From: Amoebophrya sp. A120 | Lineage: Eukaryota; Sar; Dinophyceae; Syndiniales; Amoebophryaceae | NCBI GenBank assembly: GCA_905178155.1 | Contig: CAJINV010000012.1 | Coordinates: 2,825,765-2,889,764, forward strand | DNA: 64,000 nucleotides | Direction: 5' to 3' | Shown: positions 23,301-38,300 of the stretch, one piece after another | Numbering within the stretch: position 1 is the first letter of the stretch | How the letters are laid out: each line of letters begins with the position of its first letter | Notes under the pieces: model-generated | The model's database searches: none | What the model was told of the DNA's origin: nothing | Seen by the model: the letters and a program-made list of their open reading frames with translations, nothing else | Program-made: the position numbers and the translations under genes

Positions 23301-26300
23301 CCGACTAAAGCGAAATTGGTGAGTACAAACGCGATTTTGACGAAAAAAACAGTGAAAACCGCGGTGGTCAGAGCGAGGATTTTCTTCCAGCTCCTCTTCT
23401 CCGATTTTTTCCACAATTTGGCTCGTTTTTGGAACAGGAGCTGCAGGGTCAGTTCCGTTTCGGTTTGGTGCTTGTTGGGTGGAGCTTGCTGCTTGTCGTG
23501 TTGGTGTTGCTCTCCACCTTCGGCCACAGATGAGGACGCAGCATCTTCTTCGGTGGTGAAAGTAGATTCGTCATCAGACCCGTACACTTCTTCGTCTATC
23601 AACCCATCGTCAAAAATCACATCCTCAAAATCTCCACCTCCATCCTCGCCCGCATAAACGCCTTTTCTTCTTTTCTTTTTCTTCTCTTTCTTGTTGATTC
23701 TCGCTAAAATGTTCCTGACCAAGACCGCGAGTTCCTTCTCCAGTAACTTGAACAGCGCCCAGTACCGGAAATCGACGCCAAAACGCTTTAGCCAAATCCT
23801 GAAGGTCTGCCAAACCCGTATCCGCAGCCAGTTGAACTGCATTTTCCGAAAGGAGATGTCTCTGTTGATTTGCTTCACGTACACGTAGCACTTCGGGGGT
23901 AAATGTCGTTCCAAAAAGCTCGTCTTCCTCTATCAAATACAAAAGTGTCTGGGTCTGGAAGCTTCTGAGACTTCTCACGCATGTTTTGCATGACCCAGGA
24001 TGTCTGTAATGCACGACCTAGCATCACAGATTTTTAGAGGACTTCCTGATGCCTACTCCGCATGACAAACGCTCTCCCCGCGTAGCGCAAACTTGAGTCC
24101 TCTTCCTGGTCATGATGCAATACAGATTTTTTTAGAGTCCAAAGTTAGCATCACAAGTTCCAACCTTCCAGACTCAGACACTTTTCCATTTGATATCCTC
24201 TGTAATTTCGCCATGCGCGTGCCCATGTGCACTTTCGACGCGGCTAATCCCCATTTCTTCTTTCCGACAGAAATCTTGTTATTTTCATCCCCATTTTCCG
24301 CGTGCTTCCGGATCCCCTCGCCAAACACGACCGGCTTCCGTAGCTCCAACAATTCTTGCTTTCGTCTCTTCGCCTCTGCGTCTTTCCTCTTCTTCCGGAG
24401 CTTGTCCTCCCTTCTCTCCGTCAAATACCTGTGCACTCGGGGCGCCAAGCTCCCGAACCAGTAATCTAAGTCGACCACGTACCGCCACCGGTGCTCCCCC
24501 TCATCGCCGTCTCTTTCCCGCACCGCTTCCGACCGGAAATCGAACACCATCTTCCGGTCGGCGTTCCGGTAGTCGTCCAGATTTTTGTAAAACTCCTCCA
24601 TGTTCCCGAATAGCGGGTGGTAGTTCCGCGCTTTTTGCTTTCTATGAGAGTGCACAACTCCCCCTCGTTCTCATTTCTGATGCACGGTCCCAAATCCAAT
24701 TGCTTCCTTGCGTCACTATTTATGCATGACACATTTCGAATTCGAAAGGAGCCCAAACAGTACTACAGTAGACCTGCATTAATTTCTTGTCATGCACAGG
24801 CTCCACGTGTGCTGGTGTTTGTATTGCTGTTCATGCAATACGAATGAGGGAGAGGCGGGGTTGTGCGCTCCCATACTTTCTCTGCTGCTCGTAAAACCCG
24901 GCGGATTTCTTGATTCGTATGGGGCTCTCAAACGTTACATTCTCAACTGTTACATGATTTGTCATGCAAAATGACAATGACCCGCCAGACTATCAAGCTG
25001 CTTCGCATGACAAATTCCCGGAGGGCTAAATAGCACTGTAATCCGCGCTAAACCTGTGATGCAAGACGCGCAAGGGTCTCCCTCTCACGCTCACCTGTGC
25101 TAGTCTTGCATTACAAATTCATGTAACAGTTGAGAGTGTAACGTTTGAGAACGCCATAATGCGGTAATAGAGATTTGGATTCTCGTACAAATCCCACCGG
25201 TTTTTTTCATCTTTCTCTTTTTTCTTGTTATCCTTCAGCTCCGCATTCCTGTCCTCAATCTTTTTCACCGGACTACCTGGCAACTGATCCAGTCTCTCCG
25301 GCATGTTTTCGCCCAACTTTACCCGGGTTCTCTCCGCTTCTGTTGTCTCCTCCCCGAGCATTCTTGGAATCTTCCTTTTATACTTCCTCCCGTCCCGCCA
25401 AAACCAGTCGAGCGCAACCAATAGCCGGCCGGATGTGCCTCGGGTTAAGAAGAAATAGAGGAGGATGGAAGAGAGAAAGAGTAGGTTGTAGCAAATGAAA
25501 ACCGAAAACTGTTCCTCTCTGTGGCAGAAAAAGCGTTTATTCAAATCCGGATTCAGCGTCACCCTCTGCATCAACTCCGCTATGGGGACTAGAGGCGTTT
25601 CGTCGAACGGGTTGAACTCGTTTGCGTATTCCATTTTCTTTCGGTTCGAAGGTTCGTTCTCCGCAAAAATCACTTGGCTGTTGTACTGCTGAATAATGTC
25701 ACTCACCGATTTCTCGGTCGATTGTCCCTGGCTTGTTCCGGAGAAGTCGATAACTAAAGAGATTTTGTCCACCACCCAATCCGTAAAACTGGCCGATTCC
25801 CCGGAAGTTAGTCGAGCGAACAGCAGCCCGAAGAGGAAGAAAAAGCTGTGCTGAAACAACACCGCCAAGCACTGACAAAACGCGAAGAGAAAGAAGTCGT
25901 AGAACCGGAGAACGGTGCTGAAGACCAAGCGCTGCACAGGCGGTTTCAGTAAGTGGAGGAACGTGATTTCCACTTGGTGCAGAAAAAACAAATCGCGGCG
26001 CAAAACCGTTAACACCACCGTGAAAGACACGGAACCCAAACACAGCGCGAGCAACACGCTCGGGGCTTCGCACTTCGGCAATAAGTAGTTGTAGAGCTGG
26101 AGGAAGACGTCGGACAGGAACCGGTCTAGGGTACTCAAAAGCAAGAACAGCCTGTACAAGATATCAAATGCAAAAGTGTTTGGGTCTGGAAGAGTCATGC
26201 TCTTTCTGCATGACGCAGAAGGTCTGGCATGCAAGCCCTAGCATCACAGGTTTCCCGAAGCTTCCGCAATGCCGAACCCTCATGACAAATCCCCCATTCT

Positions 26301-29300
26301 GGTGACAGAAAGTGGACAGCTTTTGCTACCGATGCATGAGAGATTTTTGTGTGTCCTGAAATGCGCATCACAGATTACATCCTTCCAGACCCAGACATTT
26401 TTGCATTGGATACAAGAAGCTGTTCAGCAACTCTTGGATCTGCGGGGACAGCCAGGTGAACTCCGGTTTTGGCAAGTCGTTCCAACTCTGGTCAATCAGG
26501 TTCGCGGTGGAAACGTTGCTGGAACGGAACACCCTGGAGTAGAGAGCCGCCCGCACCAGGAAAAAGTCCAAAACAAACTTGAAATACGTCGGGAAAATCT
26601 GGATCACGAGTAAGCGGACAAGAAACTTCAAAACCTTGCCGGTTCGGTGAAACTGCAAGCGGAACTCCCGCGCGGAGGTAAGTTTTTTCGGAATCGGCTA
26701 TCAACTGCAAATATGTCTGGGTCTGGAAATTGTGATGCTAAAACAACCGCACCGACAAAACACCGACTGGGAATTTGTGATGCTAAAGTGTGCATGATGA
26801 AAACACTCTCTCATGCAGGATGAAAGCATGACAAGTTTGCAGTAATCTTCTCATACGCACTCCGCAGGAGAAACTGCGTTTTTGTATGGCAGGAGAGGCG
26901 ACAACTTCTTTTGTTAGTGATGCAATACAGATTTTACACTAATGTATGGCCAGCATCACAAGTTGCAACCTTCCAGACCCAGACATATTTGCAATGCATA
27001 TCGGCAGTCTATCAACCAGTTGCTTCCCCGTTCTCTGGAACCATCTCGCGGTGCGGAGCGTGCGGCCGAATCGGGACAGCGGGTGGATATTGTGCCCGAA
27101 AAACTGGAAATATCCCTGATTCTGGTTGGCATTTGTATTCGAATTCGCGGCAGTGGTTGCATTGTTTTTGTTCTCGGCTGTCGATGTTACTTTCTTCTCA
27201 TTATTCCCCCCACTACCGCCGGTCATCAAAACCCTCGGAAAGGGCGTTTTGTAATTCTTGAACGTCGCAATCTCCGTCCACTCGTCAGAACTGTATCCGT
27301 CTTCCAAAATTGTATACGGGTTGGAATTGATCTTGCTGTTTTCCAGACACTTCTTGTTCTGCAGCACGATCTCCGGATCGGCCTGCATGCACTGCTCGAC
27401 CTGGTGAAAATCTTTCACTGGCAGCATCTGCACGATCGCCTCCTCGACCTTGTCTTTGTGCAGTTTCATCTGTTCTTTCGCGTTTTTTGCGGCCTCGTCT
27501 GCCTTTTCATTACCGTTTTGCTGATGTTCCCCACCACCAGCCGCAGCTCCACGCGTTTGTTTATTATTTTCCTCACCGGCAAGAGCACCAGCAGTGCCGC
27601 CCTCGGTTGTAGTTGTACTAGAATTCCCAGCAGCCGCACTTGTAGTTCCTCTTAGGGCGGAAAAATCGGCAAATCGCATCATTTTTGCAAGCGCGCTGTT
27701 TGGGGGGGTAACAAAAGTTTTTTTGTTGGGGGCGCAACGTCTTGGAAGTCGAAACGCCTCGCATGTCCCTTCATCTTTTCCACAGGACACATGATAGCTG
27801 AGCTTTGGAAATGCCGCAACACCAAGACCAGAAGCAGGCGACAGCGCTCTCGTGCTGTGCGTTGTCGCTCAGCTCGCCGGGCGCTGTTTCATGGGCCTGC
27901 TCTCCGAAAAGTCGCCGGGCCGCCTCCGTGACCGGGGCTCGACAAGGCCCGTCGCCCGGAAAAGAAGGCCCGGCAAGGGGGGTGGTCAGGGGGGTGCATT
28001 TTTGCCCCCTTCGGACACCCCTTCCGGGTACCCCTTCCGGGTACCTTTTCGGTAGCCTATGCCGGCCCCCGAATCCCCATTGGAAACTGCTGATTTGGCA
28101 TGTCCCAAAATGGTAGCCCAACGGTAGCCCAAGCGGACCCCCTTACCCCCCCCTCTTCGACACCCCCCCGGACGCACTCGACTGGCGGCGCGTCCGCATT
28201 TTCAACGTCCGGCCGCAGGGAAGAGATGAGAAGATGTCTGGGCGCGTACGGAATTGGATGTGGAAGAGGGGGCGCGGCTTCCCGCGCCGGAGTGCCGCAG
28301 GCCTGTGCAACTTCAGCAAAGTGCTGCGGTTCTATTGGAAAAAGGGGGGGCCGGATGGCGGACCCTGACAACGAAGAGTGGCGCCAGCATCTACATGGCC
28401 GACACGAAAAAAAGCAGTAGCGACACCCCCACCAGCTATAATTTTTTTTGCCCCCCCAATATGCGCGCCCTCGGTCGTTGTACTAGAATTCCCAGCAGCC
28501 GCACTTATTCCTCCTCCTGCTCCCCCATACAACTTCCGATCTCTCTCCGCCTGTTCTTTCATTTTCTTCTCCAAAAAAATTTCCTCCTTCAAGATTTCGG
28601 CCGCGTCGACTGGGTTCTTTTCTTTCAAATCCTCCGGAATGAACTGCTTCTCCTTGAAGTTTTTCAAGTACTCAAATTTCCCGAAGTAAATCAGCTTCGC
28701 AAACTATCACAAGAAAAAAGTGTTACAATTTTTCACATTTGTTGTAACTTCAGCAACACAAATTTTCTCTGCATGAGAGGGAAAACTTGCAATGCACAGA
28801 CCATAAGGAAAAACACGTATGAAATGAAGCTGCGAAGCATTTCTGGCATGACAGAGGTTGTCTGTCATGCTGGGCTTGCATAGACTATGTGTAACTGTAA
28901 CACTTTTTTCTCGTGATACAAACACCAGATTCCGGTCGAGAAAAACGATTTTCTCCAATCCGAAGAAGAAATCCGAGAGTAAAATCCGGTTTGTCACAAT
29001 CTCCGTAATGAAAATCTCCATGATCAAGTAGTAGATCACCCTTACCGGCAGGTAAAACACTAAAAAGCTCCCGAAAATCACACAGTTGATATAAACGAAG
29101 CAGCAGAACCAGAAGAACTGCTTGACTCGCACGACGAAAACCATGAGCATCATATGGATTGCAAATGTGTCTGGGTCTGGAAGAGCCAAACTTGTAATGC
29201 TGCATTTGGATGCTAAAATTGCGTCCTAAACCCTGCATTTGACTGCTAAAAAAATCTGTATTGCATGAGCAGCAAGAGGAGTCAAATTTGGCTACACGGA

Positions 29301-32300
29301 GAGGGCATTTGTCATGCAGGATGCGCATCCATAGGAAGATGTGCATGACAAACTTCACCTCTTCCAGACCCAGACATTTTAAGTACATTTGATACATCAA
29401 CCCCGCTTGCAAATCCGTGACCCGCCACTTCAACTTCTGGGCCTGTCTCGAATCCGGATCCCCGCGGATCTTTTCCCGTTTCGCCAGCCTCGTCGGTTCG
29501 TCTAGGACCAGCAAATCCCGGATTTCCTCGAGTAGAATGTCGTAGTTCCGGCGTTTTGTCTTCGCAGTTTCGATTCTTTCCTTCTCCGCCTTGATCCGTT
29601 TTTCCATGGGAAGTTTCGCCCGCGTCGCCTGCATCTGCAGCTCAAACATCTTTTTGCTGTGCTTCTTCCGCTCCCTCGTTACCGCATTGAATTTCAGCAA
29701 CGCCCGCCAGAGGAACCCGGGCGCACGGTGATGCAGAGCGCACTGGTAAATTAAGTAGTGGAAGAGTCGTGCGATAAAATCTTCGTTGAAAAAGAGGAAT
29801 TTTCGGGTTCCGAAGCAAAATTTTTTCCAAACCAAGTACACCCAGGACGGCTCGAAGTGCTCGACTCTTGCTCCCTGCTCTTCGTCATCAGCTGTGCCTG
29901 CGCCGAAGATTTTTGGAGAGGAGGGACTTGTCCTCGCTGCGGTTGAGCCGGGCGTGGTGCCAGTACCCGGCCCTTTCGTACTGCTGGCCGCGCCAGGGGT
30001 CGTGGTTACCACGTTTGCGAGATTCACATTACCCGTTCCATCTCCTGGCTTAGTCAATCGCAACCCGTGGACCACTTTTTTGAACTTGGACAGAGCAATA
30101 CTCGCCGTCGGGCCACCAGCACCGGAGGGGGTATTGCCGCTGCCATCAGCATCCTCCGCTAGCATCGAAAACGACCGGCCAAAGCTCGCCATGGACCCCC
30201 CGGCCCCAACTCCGCTGATTGTCCCACTCAAATTACTCGCTTTCGACGGGCTGCTCGGTAAAACCGACGCTTGGCTGTTTTTCTCAGCAGCACTCTTATC
30301 CCTTCTCCTGCACACCGTGCAACACAAAACCGGCTTCAACACTTTTCCCCAAAGAATTTCCTTCACGACAACGCTCACGACAAACTGCAAGCCAGTATAT
30401 CAAATGCAAATATGTCTGGGTCTGGGAGGATGGAACTTGTGATGCGTACTGTGGGTCACACAAAAATCTGTGTTGCGAGATCATTTTTTTGACCAACACG
30501 AGCGGGACTTTCTCGCGCAGGATAGGCATCAAAGAGACTTCGCAGAGTCTGTCATGCTAGGTCCTGCATTCCAGACCTCGCGGGGCATGGAGAATATGCA
30601 TGACAAGTCTGCATTCTTCCAGACCCAGAAATTTTTGCATTTGATACAGTATTCACGTACACGAAATCGGTAAATTTGTCCAAATAGCTCACCGTTTTCG
30701 TCCTTGCCGTGTCTAATTCCTTCCCCCCCGGCCCTTCCACCCGCCGGGCGACGGCGGGGACCTCCACGGCCGCGGACAGGAACAAAACGATCCCAATGAT
30801 CCCGCCGATTGTGAAGAGAAAGGGGGTTGTGACGAAAATCACGAAAGATTCGATGTCGGATGGGAAGAGAACCTCTAGCCAGACCATGTAAAAAGGCTTC
30901 TCATACACGTCGTAGTCAAACTGCTTCAACACCTCGACTTTATCAAATGCAAAAATGTCTGGGTCTGTGAGATTTCGAGATTTGTCATGCAGTCTTGTCA
31001 AGCTCCCCCACGTCTGGAATGCAGGGCCTAGTATCACAGGATCTGCAGCTCCTTGGTGATGCGTATTCTGCATGAGAAATGCCCTCTCAGCATGGCCACA
31101 AGTGGGCAACTTTTGCACGTTCGTTCGTTCGTTCTTTGCACGTTCTGCATCACAGATCTTTGTAGGATCCGAAACACGCATCACAAGTTCGGACCCTTCC
31201 AGACCCAGACATTTTTGCATTTGATACACTTCATCCTGAAACAACTTGTCGTTGATCATGAACATGTCGCAGCAACACCGCGCGACGAACTGGTAGCTGG
31301 AGATGTCCTGCTGATTCACGTTGGTTAGTCTCTGCCGGGATTTGTCTTGCAAATAGTCCTTCACCAATTCATTCTCCACCAACGCGTTCTCCCGGTCCTC
31401 CACCGACATCGGACAACAGGTTTTTTGCATAAAACCTAACAACGGGCATATCCTGAGCAAAAATGTACCCACCCCAGAGTTGTCATGCAGATTTGCAGCT
31501 ACAGGAGGATTTGTAATGCGCATACACATGAGAGGCATTTCCAATCACGTTTTGCGCTTTGCAATGCTGTCGACAGGATGAGTAGATGGATTTGTGTTGC
31601 GGCTGTGCTTGCTAAACTGCACTACAATACCTAGAGGAACTTGTCATGCTGGACCCCCAAAACTCCTCGATTTGTGTTGCGAGATCCTCATCTTGACTCT
31701 GGTGTGGGGACGTTTTTACACAGGATAGGGCACATCACCTGCGTCGCGCACGCCGTGTTCGGATATAACGCGACAGTTGCGGCGGAGATGGGGAGGAGAC
31801 ATTCCGTGGAGCCTCTTGCTGCTTGCCTTAAATTCAGCGTCTTGGGACTCGCAGTGCCGACGATCGCGCCGCCAACAGTCTCGGGAACGGTGACGAACGG
31901 ATGGAGGAATTGTAAATTTGTCGCGATTATCAAATGTAAAAATGTCTGGGTGGTCTGGAAACTTGTGATGCTGGGTGGCGTCTCATGATGAGGCTACAAA
32001 TGCTGGCTCAGCATGACAAGTTTCTGAGCTCCTAGGTGTTGCCTATTCTGCATGACAAACTGCGCTTCTGCATCACAGAAAAACGGAGCTCTTGGGTAAC
32101 GTGCATGACAGATTTAAGAGTCATGCCAGACAAGCATGACAAACATGAACTCTTCCAGACCCAGACATTTTTACAGTTGATAGCGATTTTGTTCCAATTC
32201 AACCGTGCCTGCGTTTCTTGGTTTAACCCAGAAACAAAAAAATTCCGGTTTGCGTTCGAATAGAACAAAGGGTCCAGGGTGACAGAGGGCTCGGCCAGAA

Positions 32301-35300
32301 CAGACTTGTAGATCTGGTCGTAGGTCATACCATTGGATGATGATTGTCCATTAGCACTACTAGTGGTTCCTGTGCTCGCCGCCGCCATGACATTCGCGAC
32401 TTGTTCGGATTTCGACTCTTCAGAACTACTACCGCTTATTTGCGTCGTTGAAATACTGCTTCTATCCGAAGATGAACCTTTTTCCTTCGCTTCCGTATCC
32501 GGCAAAATCGCGAGTTTTTGAAAACATTCCGTATTGCTGTTCACCGTCATGTCCAGGTTGCTGAAGACCGCGGGAATCAGAAACGAGTACAGCTCGCTCG
32601 TCTTCAAGTAGTCGTCAAAATCCCGGTTGCGCCACCAGAAGCCGGAATTGGTTGACTCGTCGTATACTTTCCACATCGAATATCCTGAGCAAAAACGTCC
32701 CCACCTCAAAGCTGTAATGCAAATCTGCATGCTGAAAATGTTTCTCATGCGGAGACCCATAAGATGCAGCTCCTATTGGTGTTTTTAGATTTGTTATGCT
32801 CAAATCCGCATGGTGTGCTAGATCTGCGATGCTGCTGCACTAGCTAATCACCACTACACTGCGAGCGCAAATTTGCCATGCGCAACAGCCAAAGCTTGGG
32901 GATTTGTCTAGCAGACTTCCCATCTTGTCCTGATGTGGAGACGTTTTTACTTTTGATATCGAAGTTTCAAACTGAAACCCGTTCCATTTCTGCAGTTCCA
33001 TCCGCTCCGCCTGCGCACAGCAAAACGGCTCGTCGACGTCGATTGCCTGCCTTATTCTCAAGCACTTCACCTCCACCTGCCCCCCCTGGGTATTCCCGGC
33101 CGAGCTTGCAACGGCACTGCTCTCTGCGATCTGGCTACTGCTGACTCCCACTTCGCCCATTTTCGCTTTTTCGTTCGTTGTATCAACTGCAAAAATGTCT
33201 GGGTCTGGAAGAGTGCCTGACTTGTCATGTAGGGTTTCCATGAACCATGCGGTCTGGTATGTAGGACATAGCATGACAGATTCTGTGAGAGTTCTATCAT
33301 GCCTCTCCTGCATGAGAAACTGCCTCTCGATTAGGTCAAAAGTGGCCAGCTTTTGGTAGTCATTTTGTTCGTTGTGGATCGGCTCTGCTGACCGGGTAAC
33401 CCAACGCCTAGCATACAAGTGACCGACTTAGGCGAACCCCTTGGTAGTCATGCAACACAGATTTTTGCACGATTCAGATTTAGCATGACAAGTTGCTTTG
33501 TTCCAGACCCAGACATATTTGCAATCCATACGTTGAGGCAAAAGTCGGGCCGAAATCGATCCCGATCCACTCCTTGTTTGCCAAACACTGGAAAATCAAG
33601 CTTCCGTCCGACTCGCCCAAATCCATCAAAAACGATAAAGACTTGAACAGTCCGCAGTTCGCCAGCCACATGGAGCGCGGGTTTTTGTCGAAGGCGTTTT
33701 CCGGCCGAAACGAACTCGCGAAGAACTTTTGTAGGCCGCCAGAAGCGATCACTCTCGGGTACTCCGGTTTATGTAAGGGCGGAATCCGTTTTTTGGGTAT
33801 GCAATGCAAACATGTCTGGGTCTGGAAACTTGTGATGCTGAGTTGCGCATGATTGAAGCGGTTCAAATGGCAGCCAAGCATGACAAGTCTTTGAAACGCC
33901 TGCTGTTGATACCTAGCACGCATTACAAATTGCGTTTTTGCATGACAAAGAGAGCTTCTCTTTTGCTCCTCATGCAACACAGATTTTCCAGGAATGCAAG
34001 ACACGCATTACAGGTTCCACTTTTCCAAACCCACACATATTTGCATTTGATATTCGGTAAGATCCGACTGTTTCGCTGTTCCCGGATGTCGGAATGGACA
34101 TTATGGGATTCTCAATTGTTACATTCTCATCTGTTACATGAATTTGTGATGCAAGAATTACAACAGGGAGAGGCCGGATCAATCTTGCAACTCTTGCATT
34201 ACAAATTCGGCACAGATTCCCATGCTGTTTAGCCCTTCTAAAATTTTTCATGCGAAGTAGCTTCACCGTGTGGACGTTGATGCTCATGCTGCATGACAAA
34301 TCATGTAACAGTTGAGAATGTAACATTTGAGAGCGCCATAGACATTCGCCGCTTCCTGCACTTCCTTCGAACCGCCGATCCCAATGGCCGCGTAGTAATC
34401 CTCATCCGTTTCGATCTTGAAGTAGTACTTGAAAAGCTTCTTCGCCGTTTCGTCCGGGTCGAATTTGTTATTTTTATCCGTGTTCGCGTTATCATAATCA
34501 TCGAAATACATGCCCCCCTCCGTCGCGGCGGACGTTTCATCCGCCCGTTTCATCTCTTGAAAAGCCTGTGTTCGCTTATCCTCCGAGTAGTAAAACTGCC
34601 GGTTTTCAAACGCGTTGGTGTATCGTAAGGAAAAATCCCTCCTTTCCATATAAAAAAGGCACTTTGTAATGCTGATTTGTGACCACAAATCTTTTTGTCT
34701 TGCAAGAAGGCAATTCTACAGTCTTCGCCGCATTATGCGGACGGTTTGTGATGCTGCTTGGGCTAAAGCATAGACATTTGTGATGCTAAGCGTCCACGTC
34801 AGAAGCTCTGCACTCAGGCACGGCATATGCCTGCAATCCTCTACTGCAAGACAGCTCTGATTTGTGTACGGAAATCCAGCATCAGAAACTTCGTTTTGAT
34901 ATTGGGAGGGGGGATTTTTCCCCTCAATATGGTGATTGTTTCCCTCTGTGCTCCCATCGCTTCAATTCGCAATTCCGACACGTCTTGCGCGGTCCCGAAG
35001 GGCTGGGTGCATTCCACGTCGGAATAGAATTCCAATTCGGAAATCCCGAACGCCCTCTTCCTCTCTAATTTCTGGTTCCTCTTCCTCACCGTGTTCGCTT
35101 TCGAATCGCAGTTCACGTCGTCCCGTGGCTTCTCGCTGATATCCGCCAATAATTTCGCTTGGTTGAGCAATTTCGCATCCAACGGCGTCTTCTCCAGTTC
35201 CGTATTCCGTTTCGCAACTGCGTGCCTCTCCTCCTGGAGAAACACCAGCCGCCACATGGAGTTCATGGGCCTTGGCCTGGTGTTCCAGCCGTCGCCGCCT

Positions 35301-38300
35301 AAATCTTTGTAATACGCGACTTGTTTCCAAAGTTTCTTTTCATTATCATACGTGGAGAGGATCACATCTTTCGCCTGCTCGGAGCGGACGCCCGACTGCC
35401 TCAGTCTGATGCACTTGACGGACACCGCTTGCCCAGCCCGCGAATTCGACAAGGAGGAAAAGCTCGGCTGGAACTTTCTCGTGCCGAAATCGAAGCCAAT
35501 CCAGGGGATGTAGTTCACATCGTACCTTTATCCTAAGCAAAAACGTCCCCACCCCAGAGTTGTCATGCAGATTTGCATCTACAGAAACATTTGTAATGCG
35601 GGTCCCCATGAGAGGCATTTCTTTTCGTGTTTTGGAATTTGTAATGCTGGAAACAGGTCGAGCAGATGGATTTGTGATGCGTTTGTCATTACTAACCTTC
35701 ACTCCCTTGTTACGCACTGCAACTTGTCATGCGTGGCTCCCAAAACTTCTAGATTTGTGTTGCTAAGTTCCCAACTTGACTATGGGGTGGGGACGTTTTT
35801 ACACAGGATAACCTCTCCGCATCGGCTTTCGACGCCGGGGTTTCTTGATTCGATAGATTTTCGTTTGTCCCGGTTGTGTAAATGTTATCAAATGTAAAAG
35901 TGTCTGGGTCTCGACGAATGCAGCTTGTCATGCTAAATCTGAAGCATGCAAAAATCTGTGTTGCATGATTACCAAACGTCGTCCAGTTTTGACCTCCAAG
36001 TCGGGCGGGAGTTTCGCATGCAGGATAGGCATGAGAGAGATCGCACAGAATCTGTCATGCTAGGTCCTGCATTCCAGACCTCATGGGTCATGGAAAAGCT
36101 GCATGACAAATCGCGTACTGTTCCAGACCCAGACATTTTTACACTTGATAAATGTCGTTCCAGGGAGAGGAACTCGCTAACGTCGGGGAGTTGATGTCGA
36201 TCAACTTGTCGATCGGATTCTCGATGAAGCTTTTGCTCAAGTACACTTTGTCATTGTCCTCCGGCCGGATCTGCTTTTTATTCTCCCGGAACGCCTTCCC
36301 GGTGTCCAGCCAGAATTCTTTCGAATCCGTTTCGAGCTCCGTTTTTCCGTCGAAAACGTACTCTGGGAAATTGAAATCGTCGTACCCAGACGCAATGACC
36401 GCCTCGCCGCGGAGTGGCTGGGACTTGCACTCGATATTGTCGTAGAACTCCAATTCATACAACACCCACTTGTCTCCGGTTCCAATGATCTCCGGTGGCG
36501 GCTGAAACCCTCGGTTCGCGAGAGACTGCGCTTCTACGTTTCGCAAAGCCCGGATCCGGTCGAGATCCACGGCGTGGAAAACAGGCTCAACGCGCCACAA
36601 CGTGTGCCTCTCCTCAACGGTGTACCTAGTGAAAGTCCCGGCCTGCATTGGCAGCGACACTTTTATGCATTGCAAAAGTATCGCACTCGTAGAAATGCAT
36701 TACAAATTTCGATTTCCTCAGCATGAGAAATAAAATTTGTAAATGCGGATTTGCCTCAAGAAAAAGATTTGTCATGCAAGACTTGCAATTGCATTTATAC
36801 GAATACGATACTTTTGCACAGGATAACTTTCGCCAGCCGCGGATTCACGCGGATCCACCACGGGAGCTCGACCCTCGCACGTGTTTTCTCCGTTTCGATC
36901 ATGTTCTCGGTGGAATAGTAACCCAAATTGAATTGCTGGATGTAAAAAGAACGCAATTTCGCATACAAATTCGCGTCATCGTCCCGGCTGTAATCGATAT
37001 TCGCGTCGAAATTCACAAATGTCGGTGGCGGGTCGAAGGCGAGAGTGGGTGCTGCTTGCGTTGTCGTCGTGGTTGTCGTTTGAATCCAGGGGTTATGTGG
37101 ATTTTCCGGCAAGGAATAGCTCCCGCCCCCGAACGCAATGTTTCTCCTATCGAAGTTCACGATCTCCGAGTAAACATCAAATAGGTACTTCGTGGAAAAG
37201 ACCTGTCGCCACTCCCGGCCCGATTTCAAGTACTCGAAAACCGCTTCCTGCGCCGCGTATCTTGGGCATTGTTTGATCTTCGTGCAGAGAACATTCTGCG
37301 GACTCGACCCAAAATCCATCCCGATCCACAATTTTCCCAAATTCGTGTGTTTCTTCAGAAATTTCCACTCCGCATTTTCCAGATCAAATTCCGCCATCCT
37401 TTTCGGGTAGCTGTCGGCCCAAAACGTGTGTTCGTTTTCATCGAACGCGAACGCGATGGCGTTTTTGTATTGGAGAATTTTCGTCCGGATCATGGTGTGA
37501 AATTCCTCGACCGTGCTCGGGATCATGGTTTCCGGGCCGATGTACGCCCCCTGGTAGTCGGAGAGGATGCTGTCGTCCACTTTCATGCGGATTTTGTCGT
37601 TATTGGACAGCTTCTTCTCGTTCGCGAGCCTAGTGTGGTAAAACCAAAGGTTTTCCGGCACAAAGCTCATCGCCTGCGCGGACTGAATCCCGTTGAAGTG
37701 GTGCTTGTTGAGTAACGATTTCGACTCAAACGCCGTCGCTGGGTTGATCAGAGTCGCGGGGGTCAAGGTGGAAATCGGTTTTTTGTCTGGGTAGAAATCT
37801 TTCAGCTTTTCCTCACTTTTATCAAATGTAAAAATGTCTGGGTCTGGAAGAATGCATGTTTGTCATGCTTGTCTGGCATGACTCTGAAATCTGTCATGGA
37901 CGTTACCCAAGAGCGCAACTTTTCTGTCATGCAGAAACGCAGTTTGTCATGCAGAATAGGCAACACCTAAAAGCTCAGAAACTTCTCATGCTGAGCCAGC
38001 ACTTGTGGCCTCCGCATGATACGCCACCCAGCATCACCAGTTTCCAGACCCAGACATTTTTGCATTTGATAACTTGCCAACTCTAATGACATGTCGATCA
38101 AGTCCTCTGGGTGCAAATACCCAGACGCAATCGGGTGGTTGTATCACAGGAAAAAAATGTTACAGTTACACACTTGTTGGAACTTCAGCATCACAAAGCT
38201 GCTCTGCATGGCAAAGAAAACCTGTAATGCGCAGACTATAAGGGAAAACACAAACGAAATGACGCTGGCAAGCATTTCCTGCATAACACAGGTTGTCTGT

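Larger units (their letters stand above)
22789..26698 (-). other. Central polytopic membrane region of giant protein
   Basis: The exon at 25158-26161 holds several hydrophobic runs (for example LLALCLGSVSFTVVLTVL and FVFICYNLLFLSSILLYFF-like segments). The exon at 22789-23930 holds another pair near 23.3 kb (FFVKIAFVLTNFALVGTYSL). Between them are Lys/Glu-rich predicted coiled or cytosolic stretches and an acidic segment. No catalytic motif is visible. Confidence 0.55.
28919..31448 (-). other. First membrane segments of giant protein
   Basis: After the module array the protein has a Cys-rich stretch, then a strongly hydrophobic run near 30.8 kb (SFVIFVTTPFLFTIGGIIGI). A long Ser/Gly/Thr-rich and coiled-coil-like stretch follows (about 29.4-30.3 kb), and then another membrane-rich exon at 28919-29152 with several Phe/Tyr/Val runs. 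This marks the change from ectodomain to polytopic membrane region. Confidence 0.6.
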
